Shown here: positions 12,000 through 25,394 of the stretch, piece by piece | Layout of the letters: each line of letters opens with the position of its first letter | Numbering within the stretch: the stretch's first letter is position 1 | Assembly (NCBI GenBank): GCA_003118195.1 | Contig: BEXV01000308.1 | Coordinates: 45,797 to 109,796, forward strand | Length of the DNA: 64,000 nucleotides | Direction: 5' to 3' | Source: Hemicentrotus pulcherrimus | Lineage: Eukaryota; Echinodermata; Echinoidea; Camarodonta; Strongylocentrotidae | Position numbers and translations under genes: made by a program | Notes under the pieces: generated by a model | What the model saw: the letters and a program-made list of their open reading frames with translations, nothing else | Databases searched by the model: none | What the model was told of the DNA's origin: nothing

Positions 12000-14900
12000 G
12001 AGCTCTTGACAAAGTTTCAAACTCAAAGAATCGTTCGGTTGAATTACAATACATAATTATAATTGAATTGAATAGAATTGGTTTGGTTGATTGCAAAAAT
12101 AAAAAGCAGCTCGCAGACTGAAAATGTTGAATTTACCACAAAAAAAAATAGAGAAAGAGAGATATAAACATATAAAAAACTAAAATACATATTGTAAGTA
12201 AACTTTTGCAGAAATTATTTAGCATTGGTAAGATGAAATCGAAATTGCAAAACAAAGTTATTGGTTTAATGTAGTAATACACAAAAGGAGAGAATGGAGA
12301 AGAATAATAATTTAATCATAGTTAACTTATACGTCATACCGCGAAGTCAGTCTCTCCCTCTTATTTACATTAATAACGTGTCCGAACCTTACTTTATATA
12401 CAATGCGATTATAATCCTACCGAGACCGTATCGAGCCTTGCACTAATCCCATTTAGGGTACGGGCTGACAAAGAATTGATGTAATTACAGGTACATTTTC
12501 TCCACTTTTCCTATTTATTCTCAGCTCGGTAAGGGTAATAATGATAATAATGTTATGCGTAATGTGGAATGTAAAGCGCACTCGGGTGAAGATATATCGT
12601 TATGTAATGGAACAAAACGGCATGAGGAACTTAGTGTATTTGGTGCTTTTTGTAAGAACATCATAAAACGACTTTATCCAACATTATCTCGACGACGATT
12701 GTGAGATAACATCACCAACATATGTATTAAAGCGAGGTTATTGACTTGTTAATGCCGCCCACCTAAATCAAAAAGGATAGAAAGAAGATTAGGAAAGAGA
12801 TACAGTAATTCAAAAAGGATGAATGCAATGCGTTATCATAACTTGTGTTATCCAAGTTTATGGTAAATGAATCAATTTGAAGGAAATTGCAACCAATTGT
12901 AAAGATTGCCTATAATAAGAACTATTTTACATAAATTTAGCGTAATATCTAGTCTTAGATCTAATAACTCATAAGATAAAGGAAAGCATTACAGACAATA
13001 AAAACTCTTCGACTCTCCCTCTCTATCTCTCTCTCTCTCTCTTTCTCTCCCTCCCTCTCTTCTTGAGCAGAGCCCTGAGAAGTACGGGACACCGGCTGAC
13101 GACCGTGGAGGCGTATAATCCGAATGTATAATTCGTACGTCTACGAAATCAGATGGTTGTCAATTGGCCTTTTTGTATTATAGATGAGGATACAAATGCG
13201 AAGGATGCGACATGCACTTTTAGAGGAAAAGATGTCCNGTTAAACGAAAGTGAAATATATCTGCATGGGTAGTCTGAAATATGGCGCCTTTGGTTGATGT
13301 GAACCCGCCTCTGCAAATATTGACAGCAATGCTAATACCCATGCATATCTTTAAAGTAATCACCTTCTTTTTCTAGTACTGAAGGAAAATAGATTCTCAC
13401 AAAATCATAAAACTTAAACTAAACCAAATGTTATTACGCCATAATATGTAAAATAAGAAATGACGTCGTTTAATTTCCATTTTGCCAAATGAAAATTTCA
13501 TCAGAAATCGTGTATAATCATGTGTACTTCACATAAACAGATTACATCATTGCCGCTTGAAAAAGCTCATCTTAGTTTCTTGAATTGTATAAGGTCAAGA
13601 AACAATGACTTTCTTTTCTGTCGGACGAACGAAAAATCATCCTCTAACCTTTCAAATAGACGTACCCCCAAAGCACAGGTTGAGGATAAAAGCACAGATT
13701 TAGACTACGATAAGAAGATGTGCCGCCTATTTTATCGGGTCAATTGTCTAGATTTGACGTTTAAGTGAAAGGAGCAACGATTCGCCCCCTTGCGAGTGGG
13801 AGCGCTCCCCATTATACCCCCATACAGCTGTAACCTTTCTGGCACGTGAAGCAGAGAACATGGCGGATAGCAACAGTTTTATATCTAACCTAGATTTACT
13901 AAGTGCATGCTGGATATGACATTTCGAGGGAGAGTCGCACTCCGTCTAGGGGAAGAAAAAAATGTGATAAGATAGATTTCAGTCGACATTACTTCTCTGC
14001 TAAATCTTCTTCCCTTTTTATTCTTGAGTTTAAAGTGTGATATCATTTTGCATCACTATTTTTTTCTTCTCCATATTTTGAAACCATTGTTTATTTTACC
14101 CTGCGCTAAAATGTATGAGTTCTCTTTTAATTGATTGTATATAAGGATATTGATTCCCAAAAAGTTAGTCTTTGTTGCAAAGGCATAAACCTTGTCTATT
14201 AGTTTCATTTAAATCCATCTGATGGTTTTCTTCAATTTCTAGGATTTCCACACTCTTCTAAAATAACCCTATACCTAAGAGCATTGTAGATGTACTAGGC
14301 CCTATAATACCAGAATGTATTATAATATACCCTATTTAATTCGACAGAAATTCTCTCTCCATTTCTACACTTCCTCTTTTTCATCTGAAGTGATCCATCC
14401 TTTTTCATTATTATACTGAGTCCATAGTTATTAGTAGCATACCAGCGTAACAGCAGTCGCCGTGAACGGACACCATCTATTGACTTTCTGGTCTGTTGGT
14501 AATGGAGAACACCAGTAACTGTATAGTGGCGGGATCATACTTTTCCTCTTTCTTTCCTTCCCGCCAACATGTTTGATTTGTAGTCATGTACAATTTCACC
14601 GTCTATCTCCACTGCGAATGTACATTGCAAATTGAAAGAAACGTAACGCGATAAGTCATCATGACGCCAGCTCCGTGATAATGACTTTGTTTTCTATCTT
14701 ACAAATCTAAAATCAATGTGAGCATGAAATATTGCCTGCCTATTAGATATTTGATCAAGAACCATTCAATTTCAGCTATTCATGCATGCTTTTGTAGACC
14801 TGTCAAAAAATGTAATTCCGCCCGAGTCAATAACGCAACAGAGCATGCCTTCACAGATTTGTAGCTACAAGCCCTTACTCAGCCCCCAACTACCCCTCCT

Positions 14901-16189
14901 CAGTCTCTCTCCTGTATACTTAGTTCCTAGGACAATGCCAACCAATTTGTATACGTTTAAATTAATTGCAACTTATACATTTAACAATAAAAATGTGAGG
15001 GAGCGGAATCGTAAATGATTCCTAATATGAATGGAAGATCGAATAGAAATCATTAAATTAATTTGTTGATTTCATAGAAAGGGCATCCTTTTCAGTTATC
15101 GATTGGAAGGGCATTACTGTACGAATAACCACACCAAACATTCATATTACATTATCTAGACATTGTAAAAATATACACCTACCACCATCTCTATAACAGA
15201 ATGGTTTCATATAACTGGTGGAGGGTTATTAACCTGTAAGGAATATCATATTTTGTTTATCAAGTTGTACAAGAGTACTCTTATCTGTCACTTGAGTCGC
15301 TCTAGAAGCCTTGAAATATTTCAGTGCATTTCTTGCCTACAACCAGGGTATGTGAGTCCCTGCTACAACTGTTCTGCTTTATCCGTACATGAAGGGAAAT
15401 ATCTAATTACTGTTTAATATAAAAGAAATGTAAGTTTACGTACTTTCTTTATCAAACGGTGAAAACAGAATTCTTGGCATAGAATCAACAGTGTACATGT
15501 ATATTACACATTGTAAAAAAGATATTTAATTCAATTCATTTAGTATGAAAACATATCCCTTTCGTATTCAAAGTCTGGTTGCAAAATGTTGAATATATTT
15601 TGAGTGAAATAAGTTTCACGCCAAATTCATCAATTTTTTGAATAAATAATATAACTATTTTTGGGTGGTTTTATCTTTGCCATCTCTATACCTGTCCATC
15701 CAAAATCTTTTGTTCTATTAACCTAGAATTTGGTGACGTTATTACAAATAACGATTACAATCTACATTCAATAGTCGTCAATTTAAAGTAAATATGAACA
15801 GATTTTAATCTTTATGCTCCATCAATGACATATAGAGGCCAGTGACATTAAACATGCACAGTACCCATTCCTGTTTCCCGAAGACTGTTGATAAGAGCAT
15901 CAGCTGTTGCGTTCATCTGGTGTCTCGGTGTGTTTCCAATGGGTCACAAAACAGACTCAATATACCATCAAAGTCATTACCAATCAACGGGCGTCGTCAG
16001 GGGGTTGTGGGAGACAACCCCAACTCGAAATCTTAGACTGTCGGCAAATGCCCTATATGGTCGATGTTTTTTTTTAATTTTTTTAATGAGGATCCTTTTT
16101 CTTTCCCATGTGGGCAAAAGTTAGAATATAGTGCAAATAATTCCTCACTTTTTGTAGATTTCAACACTAATTATCTGAAAATGTGGAGG
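12000..16189. other. No recognisable gene
   Basis: AT-rich, with a CT tract at 13.0 kb, one unresolved base at 13238 and a 12-bp palindrome GGGAGCGCTCCC at 13798-13809. Nothing coding is recognised. Confidence 0.55.
13013..13060. repeat. (CT)n microsatellite
   Basis: A CT run with a few interruptions (CTCTAT, CTTT, CCCTCC). Confidence 0.95.
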
Positions 16190-16366
16190 TGTTTAATGGT
16201 CTGATGTAAAGGAAAAGTCATCGGATTGTGGACCAAATGGGTGAACATTGGAGTCCTGTACCCGAGACGATAATATCCTTTGGCAAGACATTAGTCTATA
16301 ATTGCCACTCTCTACCCAAGGGTAGTAAATGGATCCCTGAGATGAAGAAATTCCTTGAATGCAGTC
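16190..16366 (+). mobile_element. Diverged tRNA-derived SINE copy
   Basis: This is an older copy of the element at 41.8-42.0 kb. The shared core is TTGGCAAGACATTAGTCTA, TTGCCACTCTCTACCCA and GAAGAAATTCCTTGAATGC, colinear with the other copy. The polymerase III boxes are largely decayed: TGGTCTGATG stands where the A box was, and CCCGAGAC remains near the B-box position. The tail portion is missing or unrecognisable, so it is a truncated, inactive copy. Confidence 0.6.
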
Positions 16367-16868
16367 AACGTCTTTATAGGAAGCTTGGCTAAAACCAGGG
16401 TAGTTCCTTGTAGGCACCTTGAGCATCCTTTGGGATAACGTACACGTAGCTTTTTCAATCTTAAGACCCTTTTCAACTTGTTGCCAGATTTAGACAGACA
16501 AGGAATCCTATACATATAAAAAAGCAGTCAAACCTTTCGACGAATTCGCTCTGACACCCCCATCCCTAAACTTTAAAATATTCCAGACTCGCCCCTGTAC
16601 CAGACCTTCTAGAGCCACTTAGGCAAGTTAGACTTGGCAGCCAAAGTATGCACATGTGGGAAAATGCTACAAATTGGTGTATCGGGAGCGGACAACTGAT
16701 ATACAGGCCTGATATTTGATACATTCAGTCCGTGTATTGAATGCTGTGTGAGGTTGCTAAATGGCTTAAAAGTGTTTGGAATGAGTTGAGGTGAAGTCTC
16801 GCGGCGGGCGGGTGTGAGGAATGGGATGTTTTCCGTTTAAGTAGGGTAAAACCCGGACTCCTGAGATA

Positions 16869-17330
16869 ACCATTAAAGCTAATCTTGTGCTGTTAGAATA
16901 TAATCTGCATTTTCTGGAGAAACTGCTTAAATTAATTCTGATCTATTTTTCATTATAGATGGGTTGACTGGGCCAACAAAATAAGAACCTAAAATTTGCA
17001 GGCAAACCAGTGTCTAAAACACATCTTCAATTTACCATTAAAGTTAATCTTGAGCTCTGTATTTTCTAGAGAAACTGGTTAAAATTGATTCTGGTCTGTT
17101 TTACATGCAGTAGATGGATTGTGTGGACGAAAACGAAGAGAAAACTAAAATTTGCAGGCAGTCCGTGATGACTGCGATTACCATTCACTGAGCTAATCTT
17201 AGACAATATAGTAATGGATTTTCACATTTTCTTGGGGGACTAGTTTTAATCAATTCTGATATTTTGTTTTCTTCTTCAAACAGCAGATATGTTCTTTGGA
17301 CTAGTGAAATAAAAACAAACTAATGAAAAT
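16869..17330. repeat. Three-copy diverged tandem repeat, about 150 bp
   Basis: Units start ACCATTAAAGCTAATCTT at 16869, ACCATTAAAGTTAATCTT at 17034 and ACCATTCACTGAGCTAATC at 17180. Each continues with a CATTTTCT(G/A)GAGAAACTG-like block, an ATTCTGAT-like block and a GATG(G)-TTG(A/T)-GTGG-like block. The first two copies also share TAAAATTTGCAGGCA; the third is the most diverged. Confidence 0.7.
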
Positions 17331-18320
17331 TTAATGCAATCAAATTTACTGGAAAACACATCTTCATTTCAACATTATGAGAACGCGTCTTCAGAAATGC
17401 TGTCTTTAACATCTTTTCCTTCGTTTCTGCATTTTCTGGCATGGCACTGAATCTTAAATATTCAGTTAAATTCACTTTATTCTGAAAAAATGTTTTTACC
17501 AGAATACCAGGACTCAAGGTTAACGTCATATTTCATTCTTGCGATTCAATAATTCACATTGGATATCCTTTAACACGAAAGGGGTCTTGATTATTTCGTG
17601 AATGTTCCATTTCAAAATTCATTATTTCATTTAAGATCCACGATGTATCTCACGGGTTATTTGACTAAAAATCTTGATCTTAAACATTATTAACCACAAT
17701 ATGCAAAAAACCGGAAAATGATGAGGCATTCCATACAGAATTTGTGTAAATCTAAACGATAACTTTCGTCATCAACAATGTTAACAAAATATGCACAGGT
17801 GGGCTTGTATGGTGTTCTTAAGAAGACTGAAAGAAGATTTCCGCTCCAATTCCGTTATCCTAATCCTACTTTATCCAATGAACCCGAACTTTGTCTTAAC
17901 GAGTCAATCCTTCCTTGAAAAATCGTTCATTTGAAAGTAACTGTTCTTGTATGACATCTACTTATTCACTTGTAATTGAGCCTATTATCTGCATGTACGA
18001 GTCGGTAATCAAAATATATTTCGCCTATTTTTTTTCGTTATTGATTCCTCTAACTTTAGACATGAAATGCAAACAAAGATATATGAAATAAAAGATTCCA
18101 ACCGAATACCTTCCCTTCTTTCTTTTATCGATAGTAATTTATGAAGACATCAACAGTCGAATGACCCATAATATTCTTGAACCTAGCAAAAAACAATGGA
18201 CTGATCGTCTACTAAATAATGAGACGCCGCAAGCCAGTCATTTTAAAACGATGATTGGAACAATCATTATGATCGCATTTGGTATAAATCTGAACAAAAC
18301 ATAAAGAGGAAGAACAGAAA

Positions 18321-18370
18321 GGAGAGAGAGGGAGAAAGAGTGAGATAGAGAGAGAGAGAGAGAGAGAGAT
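18321..18370. repeat. (GA)n microsatellite
   Basis: GA-rich tract ending in a pure GA run of about 22 bp. The 148-codon minus-strand frame through it is low complexity. Confidence 0.95.
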
Positions 18371-19831
18371 GAGACCGTTTACACTGCAGTCCAAAACATC
18401 CAGGTGTAAAGTGCATGGAATTAGACAAAAGAATAGCAACTCCCACCTTACGATCACGCTGTTAAGAACGTAATGTAAAGGCACCCATGCACAGAAGGGA
18501 AAACATCTTTTTAAAGAGGAATAAGAAGACATAGGAGAAGGGATAAAGGGGATGCAGGGAGAAAGAAAGGGAAAGTGAGATGAAGAGAGAAAGAAATGAA
18601 GCACAGGAGGGAGAAATCGGCACATTCCCGTGGTAATTGTGTAATCGGTGACACACATTACAGCAGAGAAAACACATTACATTTGCACAGGCTGTTTATT
18701 CTCTGTCTCTTTCTATATTTGCCGTCTTTTTTTGACTGGCGTGGAGGCGGGGAACCGATGCAGAAGGAAGCAAAAAACCCAAGGGTAAAATAGCTGTCCC
18801 ATTTTCAAGTCGACGGTCATTGTGCATGTCCAGATAAAGTTACCCATTCGCTGCGAGAATGAGCCTAATGTTCAGCGCGGGTAAGATTTACACTGCGGCG
18901 AATCCTGTCCCACTTTCTATCTCCTGTGCGCGTCCCGCTAGAGTTTCTAATTCCCTGAGAATGCCGCCCCTAAATGGGCCAGAATAACACCAAAGTACAA
19001 AAACCGTTTGATCCAGTTTCAAGCCCGTAGGTTGGCTCGAACAAAGGAAACCTAGTTGGGATGTAAGACGAAGAGCAATCTTCTATGTCGTGTTATAAGC
19101 GTGAATGCAGGCTAAATACAAGTTGATGATCAAATTACCCCCATGATAAAAAACGAGTAGAATTGGTCACATCCTTTTACCTCTTGTAGAGGACAGAAAA
19201 GTTCCTTTTCACTAAAATAATCAAGAGATTAAGTTGATCAGTCATCTGTTGGTTCCAAAATTTCACAGGTGCTGAATAATTCATAATTTTCAGCATGGCA
19301 TCTTTTTATGAATTATGATGTAAATAAACATCCCGTTTGCTCCCAAGCAACCAGGTACAATACAATTCCTTTTAAGTTTCTCCATTATGTTTATTCTCCC
19401 TCTTTGGTAAGAATACGTCAACGCTTAATAAACTTCTGTAATTTTGTTCTCATTTAAACATTAATTTCCTTTATGGCTAAATATAGTATCCTTGAGGGGT
19501 ATTATCAGCCCAGACAAACCAAACCTTCAAGAGGGATAAAATTGATCGAATTGCTTTGAAATCAAATAATAATTTAGAAGGAAGGAGACTTTTACCTTCA
19601 TCTGGTGGTGAAGCTACGGGGAAGGGGCACAAGGAAACATGCGCCAAATGTAATGGCGAAAAGGGAGATAAGAGAGAAAAGAGAGGGGAAATGAAGGGGG
19701 AATGAAAACATGAAAAGAAGATGCCACGATCCTTCACACGTCCTTTCCATAATCAATAATTTGTCAAATCGCTTTTCAGCCATCGCGTAAGACCGGTACC
19801 CATCTTTCCACTTACTGTAAAGCTCCACACC

Positions 19832-20090
19832 TCACCACTGTGTGCACAATTATGACCATAATTATCGGTGTTGACCCACGCCCGATTTTGGTTTTGTATG
19901 AAGCTATGACCCCTCCCACTCCAATCAATGGACTTATTAATATGCATTTCATCTATCCATCAAGAGTGGTCCCCCATCCCCACCCCAGCTTCAGGAACCA
20001 CTTTCTACGCCACTGCTGTTACCACAGTGTACACGATAATTATGAGCATATCGGTTTAGCCCCACGCCCGATTTTGATTTGATACGATGC
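19832..20090. repeat. Duplicated block about 190 bp apart
   Basis: ACCACTGTGTGCACAATTAT...ACCCACGCCCGATTTTGGTT at 19832-19904 recurs as ACCACAGTGTACACGATAAT...CCCCACGCCCGATTTTGATT at 20020-20090. Confidence 0.6.
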
Positions 20091-21397
20091 GATTTTATCT
20101 GCGTGTCGAATGATCCGCTCAGTTCCATACTGGCTAATAATTGATCGGTTAACGTGAGGAAATATGGGGTGATTATTTGAGCTCCACATCGTGGGTCGAC
20201 AGACCCCCTTGGGGAACGAGAAAAAGGAGGAGTGTCCTTTTCTACCTCCAATGCTCCAAAGTGCATCCCAAATCACGTAACGAATCATAAGCAAGATCAT
20301 TAAATCAGCTAAGGGATTATGGATATTGATTAAAATGGTCTTCCATAATACCCTCTGAGCAAGTTAAAGTATGATCACAGATTACGATTATTCAGGGGAA
20401 ATTCAGGGTACAAATTTGATTTCCAGAATGGATGGCTACTTTCATTCATGACATAACTTGCAAATAATTTAATATTATTTCATTTTGTCTATAATACATC
20501 ATATTTTCTTTTGAAATTGCACTTATAGGTACTGTTATAGCCTAACTAAGAGGAAACTAAATCAAGCTTTGAACATAAAGAAAATCGAAATAAAGACAAT
20601 CTACTATATCAATCAAACTATATCATTACATTAGATCAAAAGTATACGGTTTCAACTCGACTTTTCATTGCACACCTAGCAGATTCTGACTGCTGCATGC
20701 CGAACCATATTATCATCACTCCTACCTTGTATTATAATGTAGACCCACATATTTAGATTCATTATAGAGGTAGGATGGTGTTTATCACTTTTTCAGGTCA
20801 TGTGTACTTAAATAACTCGGATCAATATGTGCATTCTCATGCACGTTCACATTATTTAATGTGACCTTTAGCGCAGCCTATCCTTTTCATTAATAATAAA
20901 TTTGTAAGTTGCCATACCTTCCAAACTGGTTCAGTTGTGATTAAAGTAAAGTTCAAAAATCGTATATAACGTAAAGAGTAACTATGTGTTGGTGTAGACT
21001 CAGAGAGTAAAGTGATTGTCTTGATTGCAACAATTTCATCGAAAGTTTACTTCTCAGCCTTAAAAAGAATGTTCCACTTTTCAATTTGACCAGAAAGATT
21101 ACTTATGGAATCGATAATTTGACAACAAATAGTATACACAAATAAGACAACATTACATTTCTTTGTACATGAATGTGAATAATATTTATTTTATTATTTT
21201 GAGGGGAGGTCGTATTTTTAATCTATACACTGCATTATTATTCAACACAAGGTATAACCATGTCATATTCAAATATAAAAGGTTTGTACTTGGTTCTTAT
21301 ACAAAAGATATAGTAGAAACTAAAATAATAAAATAGAGCGACATAATCATTTACCTCACTTTTACACGTAGCCCAAATTCACAAATCCATCGATCTT

Positions 21398-21642
21398 AAG
21401 GCGGGGGTGGGGGGGGGGGTCTCAGATTTGGTTAGGACGGAGTTCAAGCCTCGAAACCCCTATCCATTTTTAGGGGTCATTTGGGAAAGAAAGAGGTACC
21501 CATTTTTTTTACAATTTTCGGGTGTTCGCCATGCAAACAGCCGACACTTTTGGATCTTTTTTTTGGAAAAACAGAACCATGTTAAATGGTATGTTTGGAA
21601 AAAGCGACCCCTTAGAGCGGCACATCCCCGTATGTATTAATA
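21398..21642. repeat. Probable dispersed repeat with G-run start
   Basis: A G-run is followed by CCCCTATCCATTTTTAGGGG, which is itself an inverted repeat, then ACCCATTTTTT, TTTTCGGGTGTTCG and GCGACCCCTTAGAGCGGCAC. The open frame across it is incidental. It looks like a dispersed non-coding repeat rather than a gene; the family is not known to me. Confidence 0.4.
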
Positions 21643-23128
21643 GGGAAATATTTTATTCCTTTAGTGATTCAGATATCTGATTGAGAAATGGATATATAAT
21701 GTGTTGAGGTGTCTAAGGCTATAACTACGAGCGGTGAAACTAATTCGAAATCTCTTACCCATCCTGATAAGGATATGAGCGTCTCATGAAGGAGGAAATG
21801 GTGATTCGGAACGACTTTAATCACAGTGGTGATACTGTACGGTTTAGATCAGACCAAGATTTGAAGATGCGTTTAGCTCGAAAGGAAATCACCCAAAGCA
21901 ATTTCATCACTATACATAGTTTGTTTTTCTACCATTTGTCTTTTGGCTGATCTCTGTCTAGCTCATTGGTGAATAGGTGAGAGCTACTGAGCTTGAACTT
22001 GCCTCGCCCTCGGGCAAGTCCAATGTATGTTCCGTATTATGCTACCACGTAATATTGAATTGTATTATAGAATCATGAACAAAAATTTACAAAACAAACA
22101 TTGTTTTATTTGGTGGTTTGTCTGGTTCGGTAACGTATAGAACAAAATAGCTTGGACTCGGACTTTAAGTTTGGGTTAGGTTGTAATTCACACGTAATCC
22201 AACGAAATTTAGATCATACCACACGTTGTAGTTGTTGTTGTTGTTGGTTTTTATGGCGTTTTCTGTCGTCGTTGGATGATTTTCGCCACAAGTGGTTGGC
22301 ATCAGTGTTTAAACAGAACGTCTTCCGATCTCTAAAGTTTCTGTCACACCATTTGGGCAAGACGGAATCAAGTAATACCAAGGGTGCAATTCACACATCA
22401 TCAGGATCATGCAACCAGCTTCAAATTCCAGCAGAATAGTTTGACAACAATGTATAATATAACAAAACTGCCTCATATCTCAAACAGAGGAAGATGGCTG
22501 GTAAATTGAATTAAACGTGCTAATAAGAACAGGAAGCATTTCTCACTTTATATGACATGGGGATGATGGGCAAGCAATATAATGGACGAATATGGCTCGT
22601 GATGCACCATATTGATGACAGACAGACTCATGAATCACTATATATCGAAGACGGATACGGAATGCTGAGATATCATCAAATATTGTGATAAAGAGAATGA
22701 TATAGTGAACTATAGCATGCCTATATACGTCTGCAAGAAATATACGTTAATTATCGTCCTGTAATTCCCCGCAAAAGCTAAGTTTGTTGCTCTATAATCT
22801 GTATATTATGAAGCTATCATTACACTGGACAAAAGGTGCCATGTCAGATTGGCTGTTATCATGATTATAAGAATATATCAAATATATAACGCCTCCAGAC
22901 CAAAGATAGAGAATTAAAAGTCAAGATGAGAAAAAACACAAACCAAGTAATTTTCGCAAACAAATTCAAGTACAATTATTTGCATTTTCGGTCGGTGTTG
23001 TTGCCGATTGTCAAGAAAAGTTCTATGCATTGTACAAGGCTTGAAATGGACATAAAGAGATGGGGGAACTGAGCAATAGTTCATTGTAATGTACTTCCGA
23101 CTTTCAATTCCATTTACCCTGCAGGTAA

Positions 23129-23554
23129 AGAAAGAGTCAAGAAATTATACCCTTGGAGATTTTAGATCCACCTTTACAGGATGAAAAGGCTTATGTGAGG
23201 ACTAAAATCCATTCTAATCGAATCTTGAGGAAGCTAAAGGCGAAATATTTCAAAGATGAAAAGCAAATAAACAGGCTGACAATATGTGTCAATTTTATGA
23301 TATATAGTCACTGGTACAAAAGATATTATTGGTTACAGTTCACAGCAACGCGTGAGATATTTCAGAAAGTACACATTACAGAATATACTTCAAGGATATC
23401 CCTGCATTCAATAGATTTTGAATCGTACATTGTGACCTATATTGCTTTCAGCAACGTTTCAGAAACGCTCGTTTATTGTTCAGGAAAACATAGATTCTGG
23501 AGTCATACATCGTATAAAAAATCTAGGAAATTCGTCGCTGTTTTCACGAAGTGA
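23129..23554 (+). other. Longest non-repetitive ORF, unidentified
   Basis: The frame stays open from an upstream TAA to a TGA inside the inverted repeat. It reads EIILEILDPPLQ-like at the start (EIIPLEILDPPLQ) and is rich in Y, F, K and R (NRILRKLKAKYFKDEK). There is no good initiating ATG near the beginning and no domain I know. It may be a chance frame or the remnant of an element bounded by the inverted repeat. Confidence 0.2.
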
Positions 23555-23633
23555 CGGTAGTGAAAAAAAAATGCATTCACTTTGCGTTACGACTTTCCTC
23601 ACTACCGTCACTTCGTGAAAACAAGGACGAATT
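23529..23633. repeat. Inverted repeat with 34-bp arms
   Basis: Arms at 23529-23562 and 23600-23633 are reverse complements with about two mismatches, enclosing a 37-nt loop. The left arm ends ACGAAGTGACGGTAGTG and the right begins CACTACCGTCACTTCGT. It may be a miniature element or a cruciform-forming site. The stop codon of an unrecognised 23129-23554 plus-strand frame lies inside the left arm. Confidence 0.7.
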
Positions 23634-23952
23634 ATTACAATTAACCTTGAGATTTGCAGAGAGTTATGTTCAGTAGAAACATAATGACGGGTAGATAACG
23701 CGACCTACCGAAGCTTGTAACCTGTCTTGAATGACATTGTGAAAATTATTAAATATTGAAAAGGACGGGGGACAATAGGGGAAAAGAACAAACATGCCAG
23801 GGTAAATAATCACTAGAGCGAGTTATTACTCTATATTGTGGTCGATAAAATACGACACGAAGCCTACAATTAAAGGACCAAGGTGATATTTTACTGGTAA
23901 TATGATGTTAAATCTGAATGATCCTGTTGTAGAATATTAAAGGCCAATTTCA

Positions 23953-23996
23953 GTCTACACAAAAAGGGCATTTAAGCCTACACAAAAAGGGCATTA
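23953..23996. repeat. Short tandem duplication
   Basis: CTACACAAAAAGGGCATT occurs twice, about 23 bp apart. Confidence 0.8.
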
Positions 23997-24076
23997 ACAC
24001 CAATGGACCTCAAATTTTTGTATTTGTCACTTTTCAGAAGTTAAAATTAAGTCCCGGCCTCTCCCTAATTTCTTCA

Positions 24077-24155
24077 CTCTTCTCTCTCTCTCTCTCTCTC
24101 TCTCTGGGTGTGAGGTGTTTGTGTGTCTGTCCCTCTACTTCATTTCTTCTCTGCT

Positions 24156-24188
<33 letters not shown>

Positions 24189-24190
24189 GT
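24077..24190. repeat. Paired (CT)n microsatellites
   Basis: Two pure CT runs (about 24081-24105 and 24160-24182) are separated by a GT/CT-mixed spacer and followed by GTGTGTGTGCGTG. Confidence 0.95.
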
Positions 24191-25211
24191 CACGGGCTGT
24201 GGCATGTGTGTGTGCGTGAGTGTATGTATATATTCCTCTACTTCCTCTGCCCTCTCTGTCTCTCTTCGATCCCTCCCTCCAATTTCCCACTCTCTAAGTT
24301 CTTCATTTTCTCTCCATTAAATACACCTTTCCATCTTGCAAAATCACTCTGAAGAACTTGCCAAGAAGAATAATTACCACTCCCTGGTCGAATCAAAATT
24401 CGATTAGTGGTTCTAGCTCGCATCGAGGTTAAGATATTGCTATTTTCAGCCATGCTCTACAAACGTGTCTGTTTACTTTAGAAAAAAGGTTGATACCCAA
24501 TTTTCGTCACAACGTTGCATGATGTTATGTTCCACACCCCTGAATTTTGAATGACAGGTATAGGAATGAATAAACCTTAAATAATGCATAAGTTGTAACA
24601 ATAGTTCAATATTTCGAATTCTAAGAACACCAGCACTACTCGCATTCATTCAGTGGTTTATTAGCATTCGTAATTGATACACATATAGATAGGGCGAGTG
24701 GCACTGCGAGTGAAAAATAATTATGCGGGTATCTAGGAAGAAACTTCCATCACAATATTTATCAGCAATCAAGTAATGTTCATAATAGCACCTGCATCAA
24801 TTAGAAAATGTTCATAATTTTAAAAATCACTTTGTAGGCAAATGGTAAAAGAATGAATTTAAAGAATAAAAAGGGTAAAACCATGACTTTTGCCAAATAA
24901 AACACCTGCATTCAAATCATAATTATCTTAATATGAAAATTGAATAACAAAGGTGGTGCTCTATCTCTCTCTCTCCAATCTTTTCACCCTAACAAAAGCT
25001 AAAACAGATTAGATGAATAACTCCTGTAATGAAACCGAATAAAGTTTATCAAATGGCGATTCTGCACAAACTTGTTGGCACATCAAAGGTTTGTCACTCC
25101 ATCTTCTTTATACAGTAACAATAACTTTTGATAACGTATCAACATCACAATTTTGATCGGAAAGAGATATGCATTATCATTTTGGAAATCACATCGTCGT
25201 TCTGACTGACC

Positions 25212-25394
25212 TCATGCCTCCTTGAAAATTGTTACCATTTTCTTCTGTACCTTTGCTTCCAATTTTCTAAATATGTAACCTGGTAATTTCTTGTCCCAGA
25301 TTTCAATATCACAATCATCATCATCACTCGACGCTTCATTCGTTCTGGGGCATGTCACACTGTCTGCCAATATAGTATTGCCGGGAAGTTTCAT
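25212..25394 (-). CDS. Short unidentified ORF with an acidic run
   Basis: This ATG-initiated frame of 60 codons reads MKLPGNTILADS at the start, has an SSDDDDCDIEIWDKK segment and ends in a basic tail (KLEAKVQKKMVTIFKEA). The mix of an acidic run, aromatic residues and a charged helix-like tail looks more protein-like than the frames around it. No splice sites flank it convincingly and I recognise no domain. It may be a chance frame or a fragment of an old mobile element. Confidence 0.15.
   Translation of the reverse strand: MKLPGNTILADSVTCPRTNEASSDDDDCDIEIWDKKLPGYIFRKLEAKVQKKMVTIFKEA

Larger units (their letters stand above)
17331..23128. other. No recognisable gene
   Basis: Contains the GA tract at 18.3 kb, the duplicated block at 19.8-20.1 kb and the dispersed repeat at 21.4 kb. 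The remaining frames are short and featureless. Confidence 0.55.

Noticed and set aside
18212..18658. 148-codon minus-strand frame
   Set aside because: It runs through a (GA)n tract and reads SLSLSLS; no domain and no start context.
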